From assembly GCF_020889685.1 (NCBI RefSeq), contig NZ_JACMYO010000041.1, positions 1 to 52,753 on the forward strand: a DNA stretch of 52,753 nt. The letters run 5' to 3'. The translations under genes and the position numbers were made by a program. The stretch comes from Bradyrhizobium oropedii (GTDB lineage: Bacteria > Pseudomonadota > Alphaproteobacteria > Rhizobiales > Xanthobacteraceae). The notes beneath the pieces are model-generated. The model was given only the letters and a program-made list of their open reading frames with translations. It was not told the origin of the DNA and made no database searches. Shown here piece by piece: positions 35,049 to 47,209 of this stretch (position 1 is its first letter; every line of letters starts with the position of its first letter).

Positions 35049-35452
35049 TGGCTTCCTCCAATATGGTTTCGTTGCCGCGATGGATGCATCGCGGGCGCGG
35101 ATCGCTACCGAATTTCATGAACCAGCGATCTTCTGTCGCTGCATCGGCGGTGAAAATGACAGCAACGCAGTTGCGTCGTTATAGGCGGAAGGTAGTAGCA
35201 ATCGCGGCGGCGATTTCGGCGTGCCGCAAGCAGCATCGATCTGCCGAAAATCGCTTGCGCCGCAGCGCATTTTCGTCACGCCGGAGCACGCCGGCAGCCG
35301 CTTGCAAATTGCCCATTGCACGGCCGCCTGCTAGGATCGCAGGCACAGCCCGGAGCCTTCGTGACAGGGCCGTAACTACGACTTTGATCGCGGTTACGTC
35401 CCCTATGAAGCGTGGTCTACTGGGCCCATAACGAAGCTATTGGGAGAAACGC
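35049..35452. other. Divergent regulatory region between alcohol dehydrogenase operon and coxSLM
   Basis: About 400 bases without a supported gene. It must carry promoters for both the leftward quinoprotein operon and the rightward coxSLM operon. A short imperfect inverted repeat (CCCATAACGAAGCTATTGGG, 35425-35444) lies just before the coxS ribosome binding site. Nothing else stands out. Confidence 0.5.
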
Positions 35453-35938
<486 letters not shown>

Positions 35939-36028
35939 CAGCCCGCGCGCCGTACACGATCAAGCTCATCACCGCCGGTCTCGATGGAAACGGCGGCAAA
36001 TCGAATCTCCGGTCGGGAGGACTAGACC

Positions 36029-38368
<2,340 letters not shown>

Positions 38369-38379
38369 GGGAGGATACG

Positions 38380-39180
38380 ATGTACGAGACCAACTATCAC
38401 CGCGCATCCTCGATCGACGATGCCGTGGCGCAGTTCGCCAAGGGCACGGACTCCAAGTTCCTGTCCGGCGGCCAGACCCTGCTCCCCGTGATGAAGCAGC
38501 GCCTTGCCGCACCGTCCGACGTGATCGACGTCGCCAAGATCAAGGACATGATCGGCATCGACGTGTCCGGCGACACCGTCACCATCAAGGCCGCTACGCC
38601 GCATTACGATGTGGCGCAAAGCGATGCGGTCAAGAAGGCGATCCCCGCGCTCGCCAGTCTGGCGTCGGAGATCGGCGATCCCGCCGTGCGCTATCGCGGC
38701 ACGATCGGCGGTTCACTCGCCAACAACGACCCGGCGGCGGACTATCCGGCGGCGGTGCTGGCGCTTGGCGCGACGGTCAAGACCAACAAGCGGTCGATCC
38801 CGGCGGAAGACTTCTTCAAGGGCCTGTTCTCGACGGCACTCGAGGATGGCGAGATCATCACCGCGGTGTCGTTCCCCGTCCCGGCCAAGGCGGGCTATGC
38901 GAAGTTTCCGAACCCGGCCTCGCGCTTCGCGCTGACCGGCGTGTTCGTCGCCAAGACCAAGGCGGGCGACGTCCGCGTCGCCGCGACCGGCGCATCACAG
39001 AGCGGCGTCATGCGGGTCGGCCCGATCGAGCAGGCGCTGAAGGCGAACTGGGCGGCCTCAGCGCTCGACAGCGTGACGATTGCGGCAAGCGGCCTGCTCG
39101 CCGACATCCACGGTTCGGCGGATTACCGCGCGAACCTCGTGAAGGTGATGGGTCAGCGCGCGGTCACCGCCGCCGGCTAG
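38380..39180 (+). CDS. coxM: Molybdenum hydroxylase FAD subunit (CoxM-like)
   Basis: The 266-aa flavoprotein has the FAD-binding motifs of the family: AKGTDSKFLSGGQTLLPVMK near residue 20-40 and GTIGGSLANNDPAADYPAA near residue 108. It links the iron-sulfur subunit to the electron acceptor. The start at 38380 follows GGGAGGAT and lies 11 bases after the large-subunit stop. A rho-independent terminator follows, closing a three-gene operon. Confidence 0.93.
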   Translation: MYETNYHRASSIDDAVAQFAKGTDSKFLSGGQTLLPVMKQRLAAPSDVIDVAKIKDMIGIDVSGDTVTIKAATPHYDVAQSDAVKKAIPALASLASEIGDPAVRYRGTIGGSLANNDPAADYPAAVLALGATVKTNKRSIPAEDFFKGLFSTALEDGEIITAVSFPVPAKAGYAKFPNPASRFALTGVFVAKTKAGDVRVAATGASQSGVMRVGPIEQALKANWAASALDSVTIAASGLLADIHGSADYRANLVKVMGQRAVTAAG

Positions 39181-39499
39181 CCTCTATCCTTCTGGAACCT
39201 ATGCAGACGGCGCGCAGCGATGCGCGCCGTTCGCGTTTTGCTGGCATTCCAGCCGAAAAGGCTTGCCACATCCCCCATTAGGCGAGAGAATTTAGCTAAT
39301 CAGCTAATTAAAAATGCCGTCAGGTGGACGACCCCGGGGAGAGGACCCATGACGTTCGGCAGAACAGACGAACACCAATCGCCATGGCGACCAACTGCCG
39401 GCCCGCGCCCCTAAAGGCAGCGGCGTGACACCTTGCGCGCCAAACCGCCGCTGAAAAGGCCCTTCGATTACTTCCCTACAGCAACAACGGAACAACAAC
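39181..39499. other. Intergenic region between coxM and CaiB-like gene
   Basis: About 320 bases. It begins with the coxM terminator and should hold the promoter of the CoA-transferase gene. No other gene is supported. Confidence 0.5.
39207..39239 (+). terminator. Rho-independent terminator after coxM
   Basis: A perfect 9-bp stem (ACGGCGCGC and GCGCGCCGT) with a six-base loop is followed by TCGCGTTTT. It lies 26 bases after the coxM stop. Confidence 0.75.
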
Positions 39500-40612
39500 G
39501 TGCTCGATAAGCCCGCCTCCCAAACCGCCGCTCGCACCTCTGGCCCGCTCACAGGCTTCCGCATCGTCGAATTCGCCGGCATCGGTCCCGGCCCGTTCGC
39601 CTGCATGCTGCTCGCCGACATGGGCGCCGAGGTCATCACGCTGGATCGGGTCGGCGCGGGCAAGAATCTGAAGGCGGTCGCAACCCGCGGCCGCAAGGTC
39701 ATCGAGCTCGACCTCAAGAACAAGGCGGCGATCGCTGAAGTGCTCGAGCTGCTCGGCCATGCCGACGCGCTGATCGAGGGCTTTCGCCCCGGCGTGATGG
39801 AGCGCCTCGGCCTCGGCCCTGACGTCGTGCTCGCGCGCAATCCCAAACTGGTGTTTGGCCGCATGACCGGCTGGGGCCAGGAAGGCCCGCTGGCGAATGC
39901 CGCCGGCCACGACATCAACTACATCTCGATCACCGGCGCACTGGCTGCGATCGGCACCAAGGAGAAGCCGGTGCCGCCGCTCAACCTGGTCGGCGATTTC
40001 GGCGGCGGCGCGCTCTATCTCGTGGTCGGCGTGCTCGCAGCACTGCTGGAAGCGCAGAAGTCCGGCAAGGGCCAGGTGGTCGATACCGCGATGTGCGACG
40101 GCGCGGCCTCGCTGATGTCGATGTTCTACGACATGGCCGCACAGGGCCGCTGGAGCGGCGGCCGCGACCAGAATTTCCTCGACGGCGGCGCGCATTTCTA
40201 CGGAGTCTACGAATGCTCCTGCGGTAACTTCATCTCGATCGGCTCGATCGAGCCGCAGTTCTACGCGCTGCTGCGCAAGCACGCAGATCTCACCGACGCC
40301 GACTTCGACGCGCAGATGGACCGCAAGGCCTGGCCGGCGCTGAAGGCAAAGCTGGAAAAGGTGTTCAAGACCAAATCGCGCGCGGACTGGTGCACGATCA
40401 TGGAAGGCACCGACATCTGCTTCGCGCCGATCCTGACCATGGAGGAAGCGCCGAAGCATCCGCACATGGCGGCCCGGCAGGTGTTCGTCGAACGCCACGG
40501 CGTCACCCAGCCCGCGCCCGCGCCGCGCTTCTCGCGCACGCCGTCCGCGATCCGCGAGCCGGAGCTGGCGAGCATTGGTGATGTGACAGCTGAGTGGAAA
40601 ACGGGAAAGTAA
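39500..40612 (+). CDS. CaiB/BaiF CoA-transferase family protein (alpha-methylacyl-CoA racemase-like)
   Basis: The 370-aa protein belongs to the family III CoA-transferases and racemases: [28 protein letters not shown] near the N-terminus, then [32 protein letters not shown]...GHDINYI and [13 protein letters not shown]. The GHDINY motif and conserved Asp/His set favour alpha-methylacyl-CoA racemase, which inverts the 2-methyl centre of branched acyl-CoAs before beta-oxidation. The likely start is GTG at 39500, with no strong ribosome binding site. A terminator separates it from coxM, so it is probably its own unit. Confidence 0.9.
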   Translation: MLDKPASQTAARTSGPLTGFRIVEFAGIGPGPFACMLLADMGAEVITLDRVGAGKNLKAVATRGRKVIELDLKNKAAIAEVLELLGHADALIEGFRPGVMERLGLGPDVVLARNPKLVFGRMTGWGQEGPLANAAGHDINYISITGALAAIGTKEKPVPPLNLVGDFGGGALYLVVGVLAALLEAQKSGKGQVVDTAMCDGAASLMSMFYDMAAQGRWSGGRDQNFLDGGAHFYGVYECSCGNFISIGSIEPQFYALLRKHADLTDADFDAQMDRKAWPALKAKLEKVFKTKSRADWCTIMEGTDICFAPILTMEEAPKHPHMAARQVFVERHGVTQPAPAPRFSRTPSAIREPELASIGDVTAEWKTGK

Positions 40613-40620
40613 ATCTCGCT

Positions 40621-40759
40621 GTCGTCCCGGCCAAGCGAAGCGCGAGCCGGGACCCACAACCAAGAGACGCGGTTGTAGCCCGCGGCTTTTTCCGCGGAAC
40701 TACAATCCGACACTCTCGATAGATTCCGCGGTATGGGTCCCTGCTTTCGCAGGGACGAC
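40621..40759. repeat. Palindromic repeat, family A, copy 3
   Basis: The 139-bp element starts GTCGTCCCGG, reaches GGGACCCA and ends ATGGGTCCCTGCTTTCGCAG GGACGAC in inverted order. It lies between the convergent CoA-transferase and hppD genes and contains a further small hairpin (CCGCGGCTTTTTCCGCGG). Confidence 0.8.
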
Positions 40760-40799
40760 ACCTCTTGCTGTGCGCTAGCGTGGCACCTCGACGACGGCT

Positions 40800-41918
<1,119 letters not shown>

Positions 41919-42016
41919 GGCGGCAACTCCCTGATTTGTCTGGGATCAGTTTCCGTCACCTGCCGCGCAACGTGCGTGCAAAATGGCCATCGATTTGCTA
42001 GAATCGCGCACGATCC

Positions 42017-42517
42017 GTGCATGAAATGGACATTTTACGCATGCCAGAAGTCGACACCTTCGACCTCAGAATGCTCGCCGCGCTGCAGGACGACGGCCGG
42101 TTGACCAACCAGCAGCTGGCCGAGCTCGTCGGGCTGTCGGCCTCGCAATGCTCGCGGCGGCGGATGCGGCTGGAGGAGGAGAAGGTGATCGCGGGCTACC
42201 ACGCCGACCTTGCCGGCGAGGCGCTCGGCTTCGGCCTGATCGCCTTCATCCACATTACGCTGGCGACCCACTCGCCCGACAACGCCAAGCGGTTTCGCGA
42301 GCTGGTCAACCGCGTCGACGACATCCAGGAGGCCTATGCGCTGACCGGGGATGCCGACTACGTGCTCAAGGTGATGCTGCGCGACCTCAAGAGCCTGTCC
42401 GACATCGTCAACAATGTGCTGATGCCGCACCAGAGCGTGGCGCATGTGCGCTCATCGATCGTGCTCGATCGCCTGAAGGAGAGCACCAGGCTGCCGCTGA
42501 AATCGCTACAGGCGTGA
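42017..42517 (+). CDS. Lrp/AsnC-family transcriptional regulator
   Basis: The protein (166 aa from 42017) has an N-terminal helix-turn-helix (DLRMLAALQDDGRLTNQQLAELVGLSASQCSRRRMRLE) and a C-terminal ligand-sensing RAM domain (FGLIAFIHITLATH, VQEAYALTGDADYVLKV-like core). Such proteins form octamers and respond to amino acids. Divergence from hppD, with 98 bases between, suggests control of tyrosine breakdown by tyrosine, phenylalanine or a keto acid. Starts at 42017, 42026 and 42041 are possible; none has a clear ribosome binding site. Confidence 0.92.
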   Translation: MHEMDILRMPEVDTFDLRMLAALQDDGRLTNQQLAELVGLSASQCSRRRMRLEEEKVIAGYHADLAGEALGFGLIAFIHITLATHSPDNAKRFRELVNRVDDIQEAYALTGDADYVLKVMLRDLKSLSDIVNNVLMPHQSVAHVRSSIVLDRLKESTRLPLKSLQA

Positions 42518-42614
42518 TGGCTCAAATCGAGGGAATTCCGTCATTCGCTTTTGCGGCTTGGCCTGCGATCATCTGTTTGAATTGGTTCAATGCTGCGACA
42601 ACGGCGGCGGGCTC

Positions 42615-42768
42615 CCTCTCCCCTTGTGGGAGTCCGAGGCGAGCGAAGCTCGCTCTCGAGGTTGGGGTGAGGGGTTCTCTCCGCCGGGCACACTCTGTCG
42701 AGAGACCGCGACCCCTCACCCGGATCACATCTTGCGATGTGATCCGACCTCTCCCACAAGGGGAGAGG
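42615..42768. repeat. Palindromic repeat, family B
   Basis: The 154-bp element has perfect 18-bp inverted ends (CCTCTCCCCTTGTGGGAG and its inverse). Inside are further hairpins, including GGATCACATC-TTGC-GATGTGATCC. It fills most of the gap between the Lrp gene and the broken DUF1272 gene. Confidence 0.85.
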
Positions 42769-42804
42769 TGCAGCGGTGTCGCGGCAAGATGTTGAGGGAC
42801 GATC

Positions 42805-43115
42805 ATGGCGCTGCAGCTGCGACCGAACTGCGAATATTGCGACAAGGACCTGCCACCGAGCGCGCTGACGCGCGGATCTGCTCCTATGAATGCACGTTCT
42901 GTGCGGATTGCGCCGAGACCAAGCTCGGCAATGTCTGCCCGAACTGCGGCGGCGGCTTTGCGCCGCGGCCGATCCGCCCCGCCAAGGCATGGCGGACGGG
43001 TGTCTGCACCGTGAACCAGCCGCCGTCGGACCAGCGGGTGCATCTGAAATACAGCCTTGAGGACTGCGCGGCGCACACGGCGCGGCTGAGGGATATCAGG
43101 CCGGAGGATCGTTGA
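42805..43115 (+). pseudogene. DUF1272 zinc-finger protein gene, frameshifted
   Basis: The start MALQLRPNCEYCDKDLPPS reads in one frame; the rest (ADARICSYECTFCADCAE... to RLRDIRPEDR at 43115) reads in another. The join lies at AGCGCGCTGACGCG near 42862: deleting one GC pair restores LPPSADARICSYEC. The intact protein would be about 100 aa with four Cys pairs (CEYC, CSYECTFC, CADC, CPNCGG) that would bind zinc. DUF1272 proteins have no known function. Either the gene is inactivated here or the assembly has a 2-base error. Confidence 0.8.
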
Positions 43116-43124
43116 GCTTTCTTC

Positions 43125-43208
43125 GTCATTGCGAGGAGCGAAGCGACGAAGCAATCCATCCATTGACATACGCGGATCGATGGATTGCTTCGCTTCGCTC
43201 GCAATGAC
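43125..43208. repeat. Palindromic repeat, family C
   Basis: The 84-bp element starts GTCATTGCGAGGAGCGAAGC and ends with GCTTCGCTCGCAATGAC. The inner arms (GAAGCAATCCAT and ATGGATTGCTTC) also pair, giving one long interrupted hairpin. It lies between the convergent DUF1272 and fahA ends, 8 bases from the fahA stop. Confidence 0.85.
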
Positions 43209-43215
43209 GGATGCG

Positions 43216-44487
43216 TCACTCCGCCGCGACGATGGTACCCTCGACCTCGCCGAACCCGACGCGATAGCCGTCGCCCTGGCACCAGCCGCGCATCACAAGC
43301 GAGTCGCCGTTTTCGAGGAACGAGCGCGTGACGCCGCTGGCGAGCTCCACCGGCTCGGTGCCGTTCCAGCTGATTTCCAGGAGACTGCCGCGCTGGTGCT
43401 TTTCGGGACCGGAGATCGTGCCGGACCCCAAGAGATCGCCGACATTCATCGCGCAGCCGGATGAGGCGTGGTGCACGAGCTGCTGCACCGACGACCAGTA
43501 CATGTATTTGAAGTTGGTGCTGCAGATCGTCTTCGCCTCGTTCATCGAGCCGGCGCGCAAGGCGACGTCGAGCTGCATGTCGTAATTATTCGGCTGGGTC
43601 TGCTTGAGATAGGCGAGCGGCTCCGGCTCCTGCTTCGGGCCCTGCATGCGGAACGGCTCCAGCGCCTCGCGGGTCACCACCCACGGCGAGATCGAGGTCG
43701 CGAACGCCTTGGCCTGGAACGGCCCGAGCGGTACGTATTCCCATTGCTGGATGTCGCGTGCGCTCCAGTCGTTGAGGATGACGAAGCCGAAGATCATCTC
43801 CTCGGCCTGCTTCTCGGTGAGCATCTCGCCCATCGGCGATGCCTGCCCAACGACGACCCCCATCTCCAGCTCGAAGTCGAGCCGCTTGCAGGGACCGAAG
43901 CTCGGCACGTCAGCGGTCGGCGGCTTCAGCTGGCCGCGCGGCCGCCGCACCTTGGTGCCGCCGACCACGACCGTCGAGGCGCGGCCGTTGTAGCCGATCG
44001 GCATATGCAGCCAGTTCGGCTGCAGCGCATTGTCCTTGCCGCGGAACATGACGCCGACATTAGTGGCGTGCTCCTTCGACGAATAGAAGTCGGTGTAGCC
44101 CGAGACCGCGAACGGCATGTGCAGCCTGACGTCGGCCATCGGCACCAGCGCCCGCGCCCGCAATTCCCTGTTGTCGCGCAGCTCGGGATGATCGGAGCGC
44201 AACAGCTCGCTGATCCGCGCCCGCGTCGCCGACCACACCTTCGGCCCGAGCGCCATGAAGGCGTTCAGCGAGGGCTGCGAGAACACGCCGAGCGGCCCGA
44301 CATCGAGCCGCGAGTCCTGCTCGAGCTCCCAGAGGTCGAGCACATAGTCACCAATCGCAACGCCGACGCGCGGCGCGAGCCCGTCCTTCGACGAGAACAC
44401 GCCATAGGGCAGGTTCTGGATCGGGAAGTCGGAGGTCGGCGCGACGTCGATGAAGGAGCGGAGTTTTGGGTCGTTGGGATGGGTCAT
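43216..44487 (-). CDS. fahA: Fumarylacetoacetase
   Basis: The 423-aa enzyme hydrolyses fumarylacetoacetate to fumarate and acetoacetate, the last step of homogentisate breakdown. Family features: N-terminal SH3-like region (FPIQNLPYGVFS), YTDFYSSKEHATNVG, the metal-ligand motifs DFELEMGVVVG and FVILNDWSARDIQQWEY, and the C-terminal SGTISGPE with GSLLEISWNG. Length is normal. The start at 44487 (MTHPNDPK) has AGGGA upstream. It is 148 bases downstream of hmgA with a palindromic repeat in the gap, and last in the homogentisate operon. Confidence 0.96.
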   Translation of the reverse strand: MTHPNDPKLRSFIDVAPTSDFPIQNLPYGVFSSKDGLAPRVGVAIGDYVLDLWELEQDSRLDVGPLGVFSQPSLNAFMALGPKVWSATRARISELLRSDHPELRDNRELRARALVPMADVRLHMPFAVSGYTDFYSSKEHATNVGVMFRGKDNALQPNWLHMPIGYNGRASTVVVGGTKVRRPRGQLKPPTADVPSFGPCKRLDFELEMGVVVGQASPMGEMLTEKQAEEMIFGFVILNDWSARDIQQWEYVPLGPFQAKAFATSISPWVVTREALEPFRMQGPKQEPEPLAYLKQTQPNNYDMQLDVALRAGSMNEAKTICSTNFKYMYWSSVQQLVHHASSGCAMNVGDLLGSGTISGPEKHQRGSLLEISWNGTEPVELASGVTRSFLENGDSLVMRGWCQGDGYRVGFGEVEGTIVAAE

Positions 44488-44523
44488 GGTCTCGTCCCTG
44501 AAATGGTCGGATTTTATTTCCGG

Positions 44524-44624
44524 CGTCATTCCGGGATGCGCCGTCAGGCGCAGGCCCGGAATCCATAACCACGATCGTGAGTATGGATTCCGGGCTCATC
44601 GCTTCGCGATGCCCCGGAATGACG
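44524..44624. repeat. Palindromic repeat, family D
   Basis: The 101-bp element starts CGTCATTCCGGGATGCG and ends CGCGATGCCCCGGAATGACG. A second inner pair (CCCGGAATCCATA and TATGGATTCCGGG) lets the whole element fold on itself. It lies inside the homogentisate operon between hmgA and fahA and could affect mRNA stability or relative expression. Confidence 0.85.
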
Positions 44625-44635
44625 AAGACTGAACT

Positions 44636-45982
44636 CTACGGCTTGTTCGGGTCGAACTTCTTCTCGAGTCCCTTCCAGCAGTCCGAGTAATCGTCCTGCA
44701 GCGTCGATGAGGTCGCGGCGTGTTGGGTCACGCGTTGCGAGTAGCGGGTCTCGAACATGAAGGCCATCGTGCCGGTCAGCTTCACCGGCTTCAGCTCGCC
44801 GTTGCTGGCATGCTCGAAGGCCTCGCGGTCGGGGCCGTGCGGCAGCATCATATTGTGCAACGAGATGCCGCCGGGCACGAAGCCCTGCGGCTTGGCGTCG
44901 TAGACGCCGTAGATCAGGCCCATGAACTCGGACATGATGTTCATGTGGTACCACGGCGGACGGAAGGTGTTGTCGGCCACCATCCAGCGCTCAGGAAAGA
45001 TCACGAAGTCGATATTCGCGGTGCCCGCGGTCTCCGACGGCGAGGTCAGCACCGTGAAGATCGACGGATCGGGATGGTCGAAGGCGATCGCGCCGACCGG
45101 CGAGAAGGTGCGCAGATCGTATTTGTAGGGCGCGTAATTGCCGTGCCAGGCGACCACGTCGATCGGCGAATGCGGCAACATGGTCTTGAACAGCGAGCCG
45201 CCCCATTTGACGTAGAGCTCGGTCGGCGTGTCCTTATCCTCGTAAGCGGCCACCGGCGTCAGGAAGTCGCGCGAATTGGCCAGGCAATTGGCGCCGATCG
45301 GGCCGCGCTCCGGCAGCGTGAAGGCGCCGCCGTAATTCTCGCAGAGATAGCCGCGCGCCGGGCCATTCGGAATCTCGACTCGGAATTTGACGCCGCGCGG
45401 AATCACCACGATCTCGCCCGGCTCGGCATCGATGCGGCCGAACTCGGTGACGAGGCGCAGATTGCCTTGCTGCAGCACGAACATCATCTCGCCGTCGGCA
45501 TTGTAGAAATGCTGATCGACCATCGATTTGGTGATGAGATAGACGTGGGCCGCCATGCCGGCCTGGGTGTTGGCATCACCCGCCGTGGTCATGGTCTGCA
45601 CGCCCTGCAGGAAGGTCATGTCCTCCTTCGGGATCGGCGCCGGATCCCAGCGCAACTGCGCGATCGGCATGTCGTATTCGTGGCACGGCGCGGTGCGCCA
45701 CAGCCCGGCATCGGCCTTGGCGAAGCGACCGGAATGCCGCACCGACGGGCGGATCCGATAGAGCCACGAGCGCTCATTGGTGCCGCGCGGCGCCGTGAAC
45801 GGCGAGCCGGACAATTGCTCGGCATAGAGCCCATAGGCGCAACGCTGCGGCGAGTTGCGCCCCATCGGCAGCGCGCCGGGCAGTGCCTCGGTCTCAAAGC
45901 TGTTGCCGAAGCCGGACATGTAGCCCGGCGTGACTTGCCCCGAGCCACGAACGATCTGATCAGGCGAGGTATTGATGTTCAT
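44636..45982 (-). CDS. hmgA: Homogentisate 1,2-dioxygenase
   Basis: The 448-aa iron enzyme opens the ring of homogentisate to maleylacetoacetate. Signatures include [19 protein letters not shown] and [15 protein letters not shown] at the N-terminus, the cupin core ([19 protein letters not shown]), and C-terminal iron-site region [18 protein letters not shown] followed by [15 protein letters not shown]. Length is normal. AAGGAGGA lies 5 bases before the ATG at 45982, and this ATG overlaps the upstream stop by one base (TGATG), so translation is coupled to the MBL-like gene. Confidence 0.97.
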   Translation of the reverse strand: MNINTSPDQIVRGSGQVTPGYMSGFGNSFETEALPGALPMGRNSPQRCAYGLYAEQLSGSPFTAPRGTNERSWLYRIRPSVRHSGRFAKADAGLWRTAPCHEYDMPIAQLRWDPAPIPKEDMTFLQGVQTMTTAGDANTQAGMAAHVYLITKSMVDQHFYNADGEMMFVLQQGNLRLVTEFGRIDAEPGEIVVIPRGVKFRVEIPNGPARGYLCENYGGAFTLPERGPIGANCLANSRDFLTPVAAYEDKDTPTELYVKWGGSLFKTMLPHSPIDVVAWHGNYAPYKYDLRTFSPVGAIAFDHPDPSIFTVLTSPSETAGTANIDFVIFPERWMVADNTFRPPWYHMNIMSEFMGLIYGVYDAKPQGFVPGGISLHNMMLPHGPDREAFEHASNGELKPVKLTGTMAFMFETRYSQRVTQHAATSSTLQDDYSDCWKGLEKKFDPNKP

Positions 45983-46938
45983 CACGATCCTCCTTGCAGG
46001 GCGGCCCACATTTCCTGGTCGCGCTTGTCGGTCCAGATCACGGGATCGTCGATCCCGGACGCCTCGTCATAGGCGCGCGAAACGTTGAACGGCAGGCAGT
46101 GCTCGTAGATCGCGAACTTCGAGAACTTCGGATCCATCACCTCGCGCGTCGCCGCCATCGATTCCTTCAGGCTGCGGCCCTTGGCGACGGAAGACTCCGC
46201 CGCACCGTAAAGCGTGGTGACGAAATCGCGGGTCATCGCGATCGCATCGCGTCCGGTCTCAAGGCCCTTCAGCGCATCGCCGCGGCCCGGCGCGATCGCC
46301 TTCGGATTGAAGGCGCGGATCTCGTTCAGGGTCATCGGCCATTCGCGCAGATGCGCATCGCCGCAATAGCAGGCCGAGTGGTACTCGATCAGGTCACCAG
46401 AGAACATCACCTCGGCGTCCGGCACCCAGGCGACGATATCACCCGAGGTGTGGCCGGCGCCGAGCTGCATCAGCCGCACCTCGCGCTTGCCGAGATAGAT
46501 CGACATCTCGCCTTCGAAGGTCAGCGTCGGCCAGGTCAGGCCGGGAATGCTCGCGGCATCCTGGAACAGCCGCGGGAAGCGGCCGTATTCGGAATCCCAA
46601 TCCTGCTGGCCGCGCTCCTCGATCAGCCGATAAGTCTCCTGCGAGGCAACGATGCCCTGCGCGTGATAGGCGGAGGCGCCGAGCACGCGCACCGCGTGAT
46701 AGTGCGACAGCACGACATATTTGATCGGCTTGTCGGTGACGGTCTTGACCCGCTCGATCACCTTGTTGGCCATCGCGGGCGTTGCCTGGGCGTCGAACAC
46801 CAGACAGCCGTCCTCGCCGACGATGACGGCGGTGTTCGGATCGCCCTCGGCGGTGAAGGCGTAGAGATCGGTGCCGATTTCGGAGAAGGTGACCTTCTTT
46901 TCCGCGAGATCCGTGGTCGATGCAAAACCTTTGGCCAT
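45982..46938 (-). CDS. Metallo-beta-lactamase-fold protein with incomplete metal site
   Basis: The 318-aa protein has the MBL fold pattern ([51 protein letters not shown]). The usual HxHxDH motif reads His79-Tyr-His81-Ala-Val-Arg, so the Asp and third His are missing, and the late PGHG-type His is Arg in PGRGD. A normal two-zinc hydrolase site seems impossible; it could bind one metal or act without. The start at 46938 (MAKGFAST) is chosen because the upstream frame overlaps the DUF2783 gene. It is coupled to hmgA by a TGATG overlap, so it probably serves homogentisate breakdown. Confidence 0.85.
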   Translation of the reverse strand: MAKGFASTTDLAEKKVTFSEIGTDLYAFTAEGDPNTAVIVGEDGCLVFDAQATPAMANKVIERVKTVTDKPIKYVVLSHYHAVRVLGASAYHAQGIVASQETYRLIEERGQQDWDSEYGRFPRLFQDAASIPGLTWPTLTFEGEMSIYLGKREVRLMQLGAGHTSGDIVAWVPDAEVMFSGDLIEYHSACYCGDAHLREWPMTLNEIRAFNPKAIAPGRGDALKGLETGRDAIAMTRDFVTTLYGAAESSVAKGRSLKESMAATREVMDPKFSKFAIYEHCLPFNVSRAYDEASGIDDPVIWTDKRDQEMWAALQGGS

Positions 46939-46966
46939 CAGTTCAATCCTGTTCGTTTGATCAGTG

Positions 46967-47200
46967 CTATTGTTGTTGCTGTTGCTGTTGTTGCTGCTGG
47001 CTCGTATCCAGCGTCCGCCGCTTCGCCAGCGCGATCGCCTCGTGCAGCACGTCGAGATCGCCGATGTGGTTGGCGAGCACCAGAACCAGCGCGGCATCGA
47101 GATCGGCGCTCTGCGCCTCGGTGAGGCCGCGATGTGCCTCGACGATGGCGCGGAAGGCGTCATCGGGCTTTGCAAAGTTCGAACTGGTCGACAGCGCCAT
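46967..47200 (-). CDS. DUF2783 protein with C-terminal polyglutamine tail
   Basis: This 77-aa protein is a short helical unit (FAKPDDAFRAIVEAHRGLTEAQSADLDAALVLVLANH) of the DUF2783 type, which recurs beside aromatic monooxygenases. It ends in ten glutamines encoded by a mix of CAG and CAA. Function is unknown; a small partner of the monooxygenase is plausible. GAGGAG precedes the ATG at 47200, and the monooxygenase stop is 9 bases upstream. Confidence 0.85.
   Translation of the reverse strand: MALSTSSNFAKPDDAFRAIVEAHRGLTEAQSADLDAALVLVLANHIGDLDVLHEAIALAKRRTLDTSQQQQQQQQQQ
46970..46999 (-). repeat. CAG/CAA repeat encoding ten Gln
   Basis: Ten glutamine codons (three-base repeat, CAG and CAA mixed) lie directly before the DUF2783 stop. 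Such a tract can change length by slippage in steps of three bases and so alter only the tail. Confidence 0.9.
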
Positions 47201-47209
47201 GACTGCTCC

